DNA of 55,554 nucleotides from Merdiplasma sp905207905 (GTDB lineage Bacteria; Bacillota; Clostridia; Lachnospirales; Lachnospiraceae), in the NCBI GenBank assembly GCA_902475025.1, contig CABRXX010000016.1:1-55554 (forward strand). The letters run 5' to 3'. Below are positions 31,861-40,731 of the stretch, piece by piece. How positions within the stretch are numbered: the stretch's first letter is position 1; every line of letters starts with the position of its first letter. The translations under genes were made by a program, and so were the position numbers. The notes below the pieces were generated by a model. The model was not told the DNA's origin, ran no database searches, and saw only the letters and a program-made list of their open reading frames with translations.

Positions 31861-33346
31861 ACATCTGAGCGTTCCTTTTTCTCCATTGCTGCCAAAAGGT
31901 AATATGCAGTACGATTCCTTTTGTCATGCTGGTGATGGTCAGGGCCCACCAAATCCCATTCAGGCCCAGAGGCGTACGGCTTAAAATCATGGCCAGCGGA
32001 ATGCGCAGCGCTGTGATAGAAGCGCTGACAATGCTGCAAAGTCTGGTGTTTCCAAAACCAGAAATAGCGCCGATCGCCATCAGCTCCACTGCCATAAAGG
32101 CTTCACTGAGACCCACAATGATCAGATAATCCACAGCCACCTGGATCACTTCCGCCTCATGGAAAAACAGCCGGGAGAGCGGCTCCGGAAACAGCACAAA
32201 TGCCGCAGTCACTGCCAGTCCTTCCAAAAGTACTGTGAAAAAAGCCAGACGGTAACCTTTTTTTACCCGCTCCATCTTCCTGGCTCCATAATTTTGTCCC
32301 ACAAAGGCGTTCATGGCTGCTCCGAATCCTTCCGCCGTATTCCAACAGACAGACTCGATCTGCCCTCCCACCCTCTGCGTTGCCACCGCGCCTGCTCCAA
32401 ACACTGCCACCATCCTGGTAAGCACCATGGAGATCATGCAGTACAGGGAGGTCTGCACCGCCGTGGGAACGCCGATTCGCAAAATCGCTCTGTAGCGGGA
32501 ACCTTTCACCCGCTGAAAAATGGGAATCTGCTTTTTCCCATGGCGCAGCAGATGCGCCACCAACACCCCGGTTACCACCATCTGTGCTCCCACGGTTGCC
32601 ACCGCAGCTCCCACCACCTCAAGCCTTGGAAAAGGGCCTGCTCCCAGGATCAGCAGAGGATCAAAAATCATATTAATCACCAGGCCGGCCACATTCGCTT
32701 TCAGAGGCGTAGCGGAATCTCCCCTGGCGGTAAAAAGTCCTGTGAGTACATAATTTACATAGGAAAACACGATCAGACCGCAGGTAATCTTCAAATATCC
32801 CTTTGCATAAGTTACCGTAACTGCATCCTCCACCCCGAAAAATCCCACCAGGGGATTGGTGAATATCAGGCAGATACTGCCAAATAACAGACCGAACAGC
32901 AATACCATCTGTACTGCTGCTCCGGAATACTCTCTTGCCAGATCTTCCCGCTGACGTCCCACCGCCTGGGCCACATTCACCTGTCCTCCCATACGGGCCA
33001 GCGCTGCCAGCCCCTGAGAGAGCCAGACATACATTCCTCCCACTCCTACTCCCGCCACTGCCTGAGATCCAAGTACCCCAATCCAAGCCATGTCCGTAAT
33101 ACTGTAGGCAGTGGATAGAAAAGAAGTGGCCATGATCGGCAAAGCCAATCTTGCCAATACCCGAAGGATGGGACCCTCTGTCAGATTCCCGGATCGTTTC
33201 TCCTTTCTTTCCTGTTCTTTCTGTCTTCCGGTACCTTCCTGTCCCTTCAATTTTTTCTGCACATTCTGTATTTCTGCCTGTCTTTCCTGTGTATTGTGCA
33301 CGTTCTGAATCCTCTGTTGCTTTTGTTGTTCTAACTTTTCTTTCAT
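31859..33346 (-). CDS. MATE-family efflux transporter
   Basis: The 495-residue protein has the twelve-helix MATE layout in two halves starting after about residue 60 (GPILRVLARLALPIMATSFLSTAYSITDMAWIG; second half from about GVPTAVQTSLYCM). It should export drugs or metabolites in exchange for sodium ions or protons. The first 55 residues are an odd Gln/Lys/Glu-rich, purine-encoded stretch absent from typical MATE proteins; translation may really start further in. The chosen ATG has only a weak GAGAGAAG site. Its stop abuts the family-2 repeat. Confidence 0.85.
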   Translation of the reverse strand: MKEKLEQQKQQRIQNVHNTQERQAEIQNVQKKLKGQEGTGRQKEQERKEKRSGNLTEGPILRVLARLALPIMATSFLSTAYSITDMAWIGVLGSQAVAGVGVGGMYVWLSQGLAALARMGGQVNVAQAVGRQREDLAREYSGAAVQMVLLFGLLFGSICLIFTNPLVGFFGVEDAVTVTYAKGYLKITCGLIVFSYVNYVLTGLFTARGDSATPLKANVAGLVINMIFDPLLILGAGPFPRLEVVGAAVATVGAQMVVTGVLVAHLLRHGKKQIPIFQRVKGSRYRAILRIGVPTAVQTSLYCMISMVLTRMVAVFGAGAVATQRVGGQIESVCWNTAEGFGAAMNAFVGQNYGARKMERVKKGYRLAFFTVLLEGLAVTAAFVLFPEPLSRLFFHEAEVIQVAVDYLIIVGLSEAFMAVELMAIGAISGFGNTRLCSIVSASITALRIPLAMILSRTPLGLNGIWWALTITSMTKGIVLHITFWQQWRKRNAQM

Positions 33347-33449
33347 ATCTTCTCTCAACCGGCAGCCCCCCCGCGCCTTACTGCCTGTGTCTTTGCCTAT
33401 TGGCGGCAGACACCCGGAGCGCCGTCTTATCATTTTCTCTCTTCCAGCT

Positions 33450-34904
33450 TTACCGGTCTGCCAGTTCTCTGGCGATCTCTTCCCAGGTAACGCCTTTTTC
33501 TGCCATCAGTACCATCACATGGTACAGAAAATCCGAAATCTCATATTTGATCTCCTCCGGATTGGGATTCTTGGCTGCAATCACGATTTCCGTGGCCTCC
33601 TCCCCTACCTTTTTCAGGATCTTATCGATTCCCTTGTCAAAAAGGTAATTGGTATAAGACCCTTCCTTTGGATGAGCCTTCCGGTCCTCAATGACCCCGT
33701 AAACCTCCTCAAAGACTTTCATGGGATTTCTCTCCACATAATCTTTTTTCAGCAAAGTCCGGTAAAAACAACTTTTATTTCCTGTATGGCAGGCTGATCC
33801 CACCTGAGCCACTTTGGCCAACAGAGTATCTTTATCACAGTCAATCCGCAGCTCTTTCACATACTGAAAATGACCGGAGGTAAGTCCTTTCACCCAAAGC
33901 TCCTGCCTGCTGCGGCTCCAGTAAGTCATGCGTCCGGTAGCCACGGTAGACTCAAAAGCCTCCTGATTCATATAAGCTACCATCAACACTTCCTCTGTCT
34001 TATAATCCTGCACCACCACCGGAAGCAGACCGTTATGATCTGGCTGAAACTCCTGCCAGCTCATGGCACTCTCATAGGTGTTTACCTCTGCCCCAGCGAC
34101 CTTCAGCTGCCTCTTCAGCCCCATCAGATCCGCCTGAGGCTCCCGGTATGCTTCCTCCGCCAACCCGGAAATTGCTGCCTGCTTTAAGAGGACGCTCCGC
34201 TCCTTAAGGGAAAGGGGAGCCTGCCCCATCAGTACTGCCAGCACCAAAACCTCCGGATCCTGAATCTCTTTCCTGTCAGTTTCCTCCTCCCCTGGCATCT
34301 CCCGTCCATCCGGCCTTTGCCCGCCCTCTTCCGGCTTGATGACTGTCCTGGCGCCAGTTTCCACTGCTGTCTCTTCCGTCTCCAAATTCAGGAGTACCTC
34401 CCTGTCGGTTAGAACTACCAGTTCCTCCGTGTACTCTCCCAGCGCCTGCTGCCAGCCCCGACGCAGAATCCCGCCGTCATTCTTTTTCCCCTTCTCCTGT
34501 CCATGGCTGCTTCTCATATCCAGGCACAGAGAGATCTTATCCTTTCCAAAGCGATGGGATACCTCCTCCAGCATCGCCCGGTTGGATATTTTAGAGAAAT
34601 TCAAAACCGCCTTCCTGCACCCTGCGTAAATCAGCTTTTTTACATCCTCTACTCTTTTGATATTCCCAAGTCCATACATGGGAATATCCACACTCCGGGA
34701 AATCTCCTTGATAATCCCTAAAGCCTCCTCATGCTCCGTCTCTTTCTGAGACAGATCAAAAATCAAAAGGGCATCCGCCCCCTGATTGCTGTAATATTCT
34801 GCCAAAGTCTGCGCATTCCCATCCCCATAAGGCTGGGGATCATCCAGTCCCCGAACCGCCTGACCCTGCTTCAGATAAATGACTGCTGCTATTTTTTTCT
34901 CCAT
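33450..34904 (-). CDS. hisIE: HisA/HisF-like domain fused to HisIE (PR-AMP cyclohydrolase/PR-ATP pyrophosphatase)
   Basis: Three parts can be seen in 484 residues. Residues 1-130 resemble the first half of the HisA/HisF barrel (AVIYLKQGQAVRG, GADALLIFDL, VDIPMYGLGNIKRVEDVKKL, KISLCLDMR). Residues 131-284 are variable with an acidic insert. Residues 285-390 are HisI with the metal motif DCDKD (355-359) and Cys372/Cys379, and 400-484 are HisE with GEEATEIVIAAKN and YEISDFLYH. HisIE hydrolyses PR-ATP to PR-AMP and opens its ring, steps 2 and 3 of histidine synthesis. The barrel part looks incomplete and catalytically doubtful. Last gene of the his cluster, 43 bp after hisB. Confidence 0.9.
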   Translation of the reverse strand: MEKKIAAVIYLKQGQAVRGLDDPQPYGDGNAQTLAEYYSNQGADALLIFDLSQKETEHEEALGIIKEISRSVDIPMYGLGNIKRVEDVKKLIYAGCRKAVLNFSKISNRAMLEEVSHRFGKDKISLCLDMRSSHGQEKGKKNDGGILRRGWQQALGEYTEELVVLTDREVLLNLETEETAVETGARTVIKPEEGGQRPDGREMPGEEETDRKEIQDPEVLVLAVLMGQAPLSLKERSVLLKQAAISGLAEEAYREPQADLMGLKRQLKVAGAEVNTYESAMSWQEFQPDHNGLLPVVVQDYKTEEVLMVAYMNQEAFESTVATGRMTYWSRSRQELWVKGLTSGHFQYVKELRIDCDKDTLLAKVAQVGSACHTGNKSCFYRTLLKKDYVERNPMKVFEEVYGVIEDRKAHPKEGSYTNYLFDKGIDKILKKVGEEATEIVIAAKNPNPEEIKYEISDFLYHVMVLMAEKGVTWEEIARELADR

Positions 34905-34947
34905 GGCTTCTCCCTGCTCCTATCAAATCCTGCAAAAATTCTATTCT

Positions 34948-35535
34948 CTACAGTGTTCCCTTCGTAGAAAGCACATCCTGGATCCTTTGGTCATAAGCCA
35001 CCGCCTGATCCAGAGCTTTTGCAAAGGCCTTAAACAGCGCCTCCGCCATATGATGCTGATTCCCGGAGGTCAAAATCTTCAGATGCAGATTCATAGCTGC
35101 ACTGTAAGAGACTGCATAAAAAAATTCCCGCACCATCTCCGTGTTCATATCCCCCATATTTCCCGGGACGAAAGAGGCCTCATAAGAAAAATAGGGCCGT
35201 CCTCCCAGATCCAGAGCACAGAGAGCCAGCACCTCATCCATAGGCAAAATCCTATCCCCGTACCGGCAGATGCCTTTTTTATCTCCAACTGCCTGGCGAA
35301 TGGCTGTTCCCAGCACGATTCCCGTATCCTCTACCGTGTGATGATCATCCACTCTAAGATCTCCCTCCGCCTTTACGGTAAGATCAAATAGTCCGTGGCG
35401 GGCAAATCCCTCCAGCATATGGTCAAAAAAACCAATTCCAGTAGAGATATCCGCATTTCCCACGCCATCCAGATTGATTCTCACATAAATTTTGGTCTCC
35501 TTCGTATCCCGACAGACCTCTCCTATCCGCTCCAT
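34948..35535 (-). CDS. hisB: Imidazoleglycerol-phosphate dehydratase
   Basis: The 195-residue enzyme carries out the sixth step of histidine synthesis, dehydrating imidazoleglycerol phosphate. Metal-binding histidine motifs are clear: GIGFFDHML, DDHHTVEDTGI and SGNQHHMAEA. It is the monofunctional form without an HisB phosphatase half. The frame is open further upstream to 35886, overlapping hisD, but the ATG at 35535 has AAAGGATGG 7 nt upstream and gives the standard length. It follows hisD after 43 bp. Confidence 0.94.
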   Translation of the reverse strand: MERIGEVCRDTKETKIYVRINLDGVGNADISTGIGFFDHMLEGFARHGLFDLTVKAEGDLRVDDHHTVEDTGIVLGTAIRQAVGDKKGICRYGDRILPMDEVLALCALDLGGRPYFSYEASFVPGNMGDMNTEMVREFFYAVSYSAAMNLHLKILTSGNQHHMAEALFKAFAKALDQAVAYDQRIQDVLSTKGTL

Positions 35536-35578
35536 CGTTCTTCCATCCTTTCCCGGACTGGGCTGCCGGCCCAGTCCC

Positions 35579-36919
35579 TTATTCCCCGCTTGCCTCGTTT
35601 CCTTCTTCCGGCAATCCTGCTGCCCGCTGCTTTTCAAACCGCACTGCAATGGAATTTGCATGAGCCGTAAGCTTCTCTGACTTGGCGAACTGAATAATAT
35701 CTTTGTGTATCGGTTCCAGCGCTTCCCGGGAATAGTATACAATGCTGGACTTTTTGATAAAATCATCCACCGACAGGGGGGAGAAAAATTTGGCTGTTCC
35801 GTTGGTGGGAAGCACATGGTTCGGCCCTGCAAAGTAATCTCCCAAGGGCTCGCTGCTGTACTCTCCAATAAAAATAGCTCCCGCATTTTTAATCTTTGTC
35901 ATTACCCTAAAGGGATCCTTAGTCACCAGCTCCAGATGCTCAGAGGCAATCTCATTGGCCGTATCAATGGCGTCCTCCATGGAGTCTGCCACCAGCAGAT
36001 ATCCATACTGTTCCAGAGATTTCTCAATGATCTCCCGTCTGGAAAGGCTCTGCAAAAACCCTTTCACTTCTTCAGCCACCTGTTCCGCCAGTCTCCGGGA
36101 GGTGGTGATCAAAATAGCGGAAGCCATCTCATCGTGCTCTGCCTGCGATAAGAGATCCGCTGCCACATATCTGGGATTTGCGCTCTCATCTGCCAGTACC
36201 AATATCTCACTGGGACCTGCAATAGAATCAATACTCACATGACCGTAAACTGCCTTTTTCGCCAGAGCCACATAAATGTTTCCCGGTCCTACGATCTTAT
36301 CCACCCGGGGAATGCTCTCTGTTCCGAAAGCCAACGCTGCTATGGCCTGGGCACCTCCCACCTTATAGACTAAATCTGCCCCTGCCTCCCTGGCTGCCAC
36401 CAACGTGGCGGGATTTACTTTTCCGTCTTTTCCAGGAGGCGTTGTCATCACAATCTGCTTCACCCCGGCCACCTTGGCAGGTACAATATTCATCAGCACG
36501 GAGGAGGGATACACCGCCTTTCCTCCCGGCACATAGACGCCCACCCTCTCCAAAGCGCTTATCTTTTGTCCTAAAATAATGCCCTCCGGCTGACTGTCAA
36601 ACCAGCTGCAGCGCCTCTGCTTTTCATGGTAGGAGCGAATATTTACCAGGGCTTTGCGGATTACCTCCAGAAGCTTTGGATCCACCTTTTCATAGGCCTC
36701 CTGAATCTCCTGCTCTGTCACCTGCACAGTCTCTTTTGTCAAATTTACTCCGTCAAACTGAGCCGTATAGGAAAAAAGCGCCTCATCTTTCTTTTCCTTT
36801 ACCTGACCTATGATTTGGGCCACCCGGCCTTCAAATTCCCGGTAATTATCCGGATTCCTTTTCAGTAAATTGCCAAGAATATCTTTTCTTGTCTCCTCTG
36901 TCAATGTCACGATCCGCAT
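35579..36919 (-). CDS. hisD: Histidinol dehydrogenase
   Basis: The 446-residue zinc enzyme oxidises histidinol to histidine with two NAD. Signatures: GVYVPGGKAVYPSSVLMN, VGGAQAIAALAFGT, GPSEILVLADE, SQAEHDEMASAIL and EPLGDYFAGPNHVLPT with the zinc-binding His residues. The ATG at 36919 has GAGAGGATC upstream; a longer frame adds only a basic 21-residue lead encoded by a polypurine tract. It has an extra 20-residue charged tail. It lies between hisG and hisB in a five-gene operon. Confidence 0.95.
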   Translation of the reverse strand: MRIVTLTEETRKDILGNLLKRNPDNYREFEGRVAQIIGQVKEKKDEALFSYTAQFDGVNLTKETVQVTEQEIQEAYEKVDPKLLEVIRKALVNIRSYHEKQRRCSWFDSQPEGIILGQKISALERVGVYVPGGKAVYPSSVLMNIVPAKVAGVKQIVMTTPPGKDGKVNPATLVAAREAGADLVYKVGGAQAIAALAFGTESIPRVDKIVGPGNIYVALAKKAVYGHVSIDSIAGPSEILVLADESANPRYVAADLLSQAEHDEMASAILITTSRRLAEQVAEEVKGFLQSLSRREIIEKSLEQYGYLLVADSMEDAIDTANEIASEHLELVTKDPFRVMTKIKNAGAIFIGEYSSEPLGDYFAGPNHVLPTNGTAKFFSPLSVDDFIKKSSIVYYSREALEPIHKDIIQFAKSEKLTAHANSIAVRFEKQRAAGLPEEGNEASGE

Positions 36920-37095
36920 GGCTGATCCTCTCTCTTTCTTCTGCTTCTTACTTTTCTTCGGCCTCTTGCTTTCTGCCCCCACTTCGGTTTCCTGCTTTCA
37001 ACCGCTTTCCGTTGACCCGCATTTTCGTTTCTTGCTTTCACTCTTTTGTTAATCTTTTCCTATATCGCCAGGATACAGGCCCTCTTCGGGATTCT

Positions 37096-37749
37096 CTATG
37101 ATTCCTCCGGATTTTGCAGCACCCGGTTCAGATCTTCCAAAATCTTTGTGATCCGCTGGTTTTCCATCCGCATACTCACTGGATTCACCACCACCCTGGC
37201 GGAGAGGGGACACACCTCCTCCAAAACCACCAGGCCGTTTTCCCGTAAAGTGGAACCGGTCTCCACAATATCCACGATCACTTCAGAGAGCCCCACAATG
37301 GGAGCCAACTCAATGGAACCATTAAGCTTGATAATCTCCACCGTCTGATTTTTCCTGTTATAAAAATAATCCTTGGCAATATGGGGATACTTAGTAGCTA
37401 CCCGGATCTGCTCCTGATGCTGCAAAAGCTCCCTTGCGCTCTCAGGACCGCAGACACACATCCGACATTTGCCAAAACCCAGATCCAGCACTTCATAGAT
37501 CTTCTTTTGCTCCTCCAGGATCGTATCTCTGCCCACCACACCCATATCTGCAGCTCCATACTCCACATAGGTGGGCACGTCCGGTCCCTTGGACAGGAAA
37601 AATTTTAACTTCAGCTCCTCATTTGCAAAAATCAGCTTTCTAGAATTGGGATCATGGATCTCCTCACAAGTGATTCCAATCTTCTCAAACAATTCCAACG
37701 TTTTTTTGGCAAGGCGTCCCTTTCCCAGGGCAAAGGTCAAATATCTCAT
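37096..37749 (-). CDS. hisG: ATP phosphoribosyltransferase, short form
   Basis: The 217-residue enzyme performs the first step of histidine synthesis, joining ATP and PRPP. It is the short HisG without the C-terminal regulatory domain, evident from length and from the ending just after the PRPP-binding region (DIVETGSTLRENGLVV). Short HisG needs HisZ for activity and histidine feedback. AGGAGAG precedes the ATG, 4 bp after the hisZ stop, so it is translationally coupled to hisZ. If the hisZ break is real, HisG activity would be at risk. Confidence 0.94.
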   Translation of the reverse strand: MRYLTFALGKGRLAKKTLELFEKIGITCEEIHDPNSRKLIFANEELKLKFFLSKGPDVPTYVEYGAADMGVVGRDTILEEQKKIYEVLDLGFGKCRMCVCGPESARELLQHQEQIRVATKYPHIAKDYFYNRKNQTVEIIKLNGSIELAPIVGLSEVIVDIVETGSTLRENGLVVLEEVCPLSARVVVNPVSMRMENQRITKILEDLNRVLQNPEES

Positions 37750-37753
37750 ACGC

Positions 37754-38932
37754 TTACTCTCCTATTCTGATGATTCCTGCATACTGTCCCAGCTCAAAGG
37801 CCCGCTTCTCCTCCAAATCCAGGTCTTCGCCAAGGCACAGCTCCGCAAATTTTCCCTGCCTTCGATACTCCAGAGCCTTGCAGATCGCCTCTCTCCGGTT
37901 TTTCTTCCGGTAAAGGATCAGATACCGCCCCTGTTCAGAAAGAATGTCGATCTTCTGCCTGGACAAGGCGTTCATCAGCTGATCCATCACCGCCACAAAC
38001 CCAATGGCAGGAGTCTCCTTTCCAAAATGGGACAACAGAGTATCGTACCGGCCGCCCTTTACCACCGCATCCCCAATTCCATAGGTATAACCCCGAAAGA
38101 CCACTCCTGTATAATACCGATACGTTCCGCTTAACCCCAGGTCAAAAGAAACGTACCGTTCCATCTCATAGATCTGAAGAAGCTCCCATACCTCCAAAAG
38201 ACGTTCCACTGCCCAAGAAGCATGACCGCCTTTTGTCATTGCAAGCGCCTGTTCCAGCACCTACCGTCCTCCAAACAACCCGGGCAGCTCCATAAAAAGC
38301 CGTTTCCATTCCTTGGGCATCTCTTTTTCTCCCAGCAGCTTTTCTACCCCAAAGGTGTTTTTATTCTCAATCAGTTCCCGAAGCTGTGTCCCCGTCTCCT
38401 CATCAAGTCCTGCCTCCTCTGCCAGCGCCCGAAAAAAATCCGCATGCCCTACACTGATCTGAAACTCCCGCAGCCCTGCCCGCAAAAGAGTGGCAATCAC
38501 CAGAGCAATGATCTCTGCATCTGCCTCTGCCGTGCCGTCCCCGATCAGCTCTGCTCCTAACTGGGTCGTCTCTTTTAAATGTCCCTGATAGCTGGAATTA
38601 TTTACAAAGGTATTTCCCAGATAGCAAAGCCGGATCGGCCTTTCTTCATCCATAAAATATTTGGAAGCCGCCCTGGCTATGGACGGAGTAAAATCCGGAC
38701 GAAGCACCAGCGTGTTTCCCTCCCTGTCAAAAAATTTGTACAGTTCTCTGGAAGGGGTGGTTCCCATCTGGCTCCCAAACACATCAAAAAACTCAAAGGT
38801 CGGGGTCTCAATGTCTCGGTATCCGTAAGAATTTAATACCTGCCGGAGATTCTTTTCCAGCACCAGTTTTTTCTCACACTCTTCATTATAGATATCTCTG
38901 ACGCCCTCCGGCGTGTGCAACAGTTTCTGCAT
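37754..38932 (-). pseudogene. hisZ: hisZ (ATP phosphoribosyltransferase regulatory subunit) interrupted by an in-frame TAG
   Basis: Two in-frame pieces, 223 residues (38261-38932) and 168 residues (37754-38260), together equal a normal HisZ of about 390 residues: a class-II HisRS-like core with HTPEGVRDI, LVLRPDFTPSIAR, then GLSGTYRYYTGVVF and VVKGGRYDTLL. They are separated only by TAG at 38261-38263, where relatives would have Gln or Glu. The codon after TAG is GTG, and GGAGG lies 7 nt before it, so the second half could be made by reinitiation. Everything else in the reading frame looks intact, which fits a recent nonsense change, a sequencing error or a truly split gene. HisZ is needed by the short HisG next door. 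Confidence 0.88.
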
Positions 38933-38961
38933 CTTATGAAACCTCCGTTCTTTTATTATGA

Positions 38962-39026
38962 CAGTTCACTCTGCGATTGCAGTTCACTCTATCACAGCCT
39001 TTTTGCTTTATCGTGGTAGAGTGATA
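38962..39026 (-). promoter_or_regulatory. Repeats in the his operon leader
   Basis: CAGTTCACTCT occurs twice, 18 bp apart (38962-38972 and 38980-38990). The inverted partner TAGAGTGATA lies at 39017-39026, so TCACTCTA and TAGAGTGA can form a stem in the leader. The repeats fall between the predicted transcription start and the hisZ start codon, a sensible place for a histidine-responsive operator or leader structure. Too short for a T-box. Confidence 0.45.
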
Positions 39027-39037
39027 AACTTTTTGCT

Positions 39038-39066
39038 ATTATAAAAGAAATCCTCTTTCCTGTCAA
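39038..39066 (-). promoter_or_regulatory. Consensus sigma-A promoter of the his operon
   Basis: TTGACA (39061-39066), 17 bp, TATAAT (39038-39043) on the minus strand: both boxes perfect. It overlaps the recU stop codon and lies about 105 bp before hisZ. Confidence 0.88.
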
Positions 39067-39596
39067 TCCCTGCGATCCAGATCTTTTTGCAGAGTATCCA
39101 GATAAGGAACCAGCACTCCGTGATTCTGCCGTATCAGAAAGGTGCGATCCAACTCCTCATAGCGGAAACTTTTTCGGCCTCCCTGAGCTGCCCGGTCCCA
39201 AAACCGACGCATATCCCGGTAGGGCAGATAATAAATCTCATTTCGGTGGGTATAGAAAATCACCAAAAAGGAGACGCCTCCCTGCTTCTCAAATTCTTCC
39301 ATAAACTGCACCTGATGCTTATGAATATTCTGGAGGCTGAAGGTATCATAGTTGCACTCCTTAGCATCAAAACACACAGGAATCCCCTGAACAGCTCCGA
39401 TGTAGTCCACAGTACTTTTCTGATCAAAATAGGCCAGGGTAATATGGCGGTGCTCTTTGTCTATTTTAATGGGCGTAATGGGGGTGGGCACCTTCTGTAT
39501 CAAGGCCAGCCCCTTCTCTCGGTACTGTTCATTGGTTCGGTTGATCAAATCTTCCAGTGTTGAGCCTCTTAAGCCTCTGGAATTCCAGGTTGCCAT
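39063..39596 (-). CDS. recU: Holliday junction resolvase RecU
   Basis: The 177-residue nuclease resolves four-way DNA junctions in recombination and chromosome segregation. RecU features seen are NSRGLRGSTLEDLINRTN at the N-terminus, the active-site region ITLAYFDQKSTVDYIG...CFDAKE (Asp and Glu-Lys metal/nuclease residues), HQVQFM and a C-terminal basic tail. Length is on the short side but normal for this group. AAGAGGTAG precedes the ATG. No penicillin-binding protein gene, its common partner, is adjacent here. Confidence 0.92.
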   Translation of the reverse strand: MATWNSRGLRGSTLEDLINRTNEQYREKGLALIQKVPTPITPIKIDKEHRHITLAYFDQKSTVDYIGAVQGIPVCFDAKECNYDTFSLQNIHKHQVQFMEEFEKQGGVSFLVIFYTHRNEIYYLPYRDMRRFWDRAAQGGRKSFRYEELDRTFLIRQNHGVLVPYLDTLQKDLDRRD

Positions 39597-39694
39597 AATT
39601 CTACCTCTTGCTTGTCTCTGTTTTTGTTCTATCTCTGCACTGTCTCTGTATTTTTATCTCTTATATCTGCCCGGATCTCTGCCGTTTCCGTTTC

Positions 39695-40696
39695 TTACCA
39701 TTTCACAGCGTAATCGGGAAATTCGCTCTCCAGGATCGTTTGAAACAATTCCGGCGGTTCTGCATAAAGAGTTTTTCCCGACAGGTTTTCAAGGACTCCC
39801 TCCAACCCCGGAAATTCGATTCGGTAAGCGTGAAGAAGCTGATGCTTTAATCCATATTTCTTTCTAAAATAGTCATTAAACCGAAGATTCCCATACTTTG
39901 TATCTCCCGCCAGAGGGTGTCCCTGGGAAGCTAAATGCGCCCGGATCTGATGGCTCCGGCCGGTAATCAGCTTTACTTCCAGAAGCGTCATATTCCTTCC
40001 CTGGCAAAGGGGATAATACTCTGTCCTGATCAGTTGGCCCTCTTTCACAGGTTCCCGAAAGATCTCCACCTGATTCGTTCTCTCGCATTTTTTTAAATAC
40101 CCCTCCACATACCTGGATTCCGTGATCTGCCCTCTCACTGTACAGAGATAATATTTATGCATGGTACGGTCATGGAACAGCTTTCCCAGCTGCTGCAGAC
40201 CGGCTACCGTTTTCCCTGCCGCCACCAGACCGCTGGTGTTGCGGTCCAGCCGGTTGCAGATTCCCGGGCGAAAACACAGAAGCTCCGCTCTGGTCAGCTG
40301 TCCGCTTTCTAGCAGATACTCTGTCACATATTCTACCAGAGAAATGTCCGTGGGTGCTGCTTTCTGTGAAAGCATTCCCACAGGCTTATTGACAAAAAGC
40401 ACCTGTTCATCTTCATATACAATCTTAAGCGTTTCTCCCAAATCCCCGGAACACTTCTCCGCTTCGGGTAACTGCGTTCCCATAAATTTTTCCAAAGTCT
40501 CCTGCGAAAAAAAGAGCCGGATCGCATCTCCCTCCTGAAGCTTTTCCGATCCATCCGCCTTTTTCCCATTCAGGGTGATATTTTTCTTTCTGAGCATCTT
40601 GTACAGAAAACTCTTGGGTGCCTCCTTCAGATACTTTCCCAGCAGCTTATCCAGCCGCTGCCCTGCTTCCCTTGCTGTCACTGTAATCTCCTGCAT
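39695..40696 (-). CDS. RluA-family pseudouridine synthase with S4 domain
   Basis: The 333-residue protein has an N-terminal S4 RNA-binding domain (GQRLDKLLGKYLKEAP, residues 12-70) and a RluA/RluC-type catalytic domain with the motif NRLDRNTSGLV containing the catalytic Asp, and HQIRAHLASQGHPLAGDTKYG. It isomerises uridines in 23S rRNA; the length and S4 domain are most like RluC/D groups, but the target sites cannot be given. A family-2 hairpin repeat lies just upstream (40732-40810). Confidence 0.9.
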   Translation of the reverse strand: MQEITVTAREAGQRLDKLLGKYLKEAPKSFLYKMLRKKNITLNGKKADGSEKLQEGDAIRLFFSQETLEKFMGTQLPEAEKCSGDLGETLKIVYEDEQVLFVNKPVGMLSQKAAPTDISLVEYVTEYLLESGQLTRAELLCFRPGICNRLDRNTSGLVAAGKTVAGLQQLGKLFHDRTMHKYYLCTVRGQITESRYVEGYLKKCERTNQVEIFREPVKEGQLIRTEYYPLCQGRNMTLLEVKLITGRSHQIRAHLASQGHPLAGDTKYGNLRFNDYFRKKYGLKHQLLHAYRIEFPGLEGVLENLSGKTLYAEPPELFQTILESEFPDYAVKW

Positions 40697-40731
40697 ATCC
40701 GTCTCTCCCGTTTCCTCTATTTCCTAATAAA

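Noticed and set aside
38935..39040. T-box riboswitch in the his leader
   Set aside because: The leader is about 100 nt, with no T-box sequence (TGGnACCGCG) and no terminator; too short for a specifier stem.
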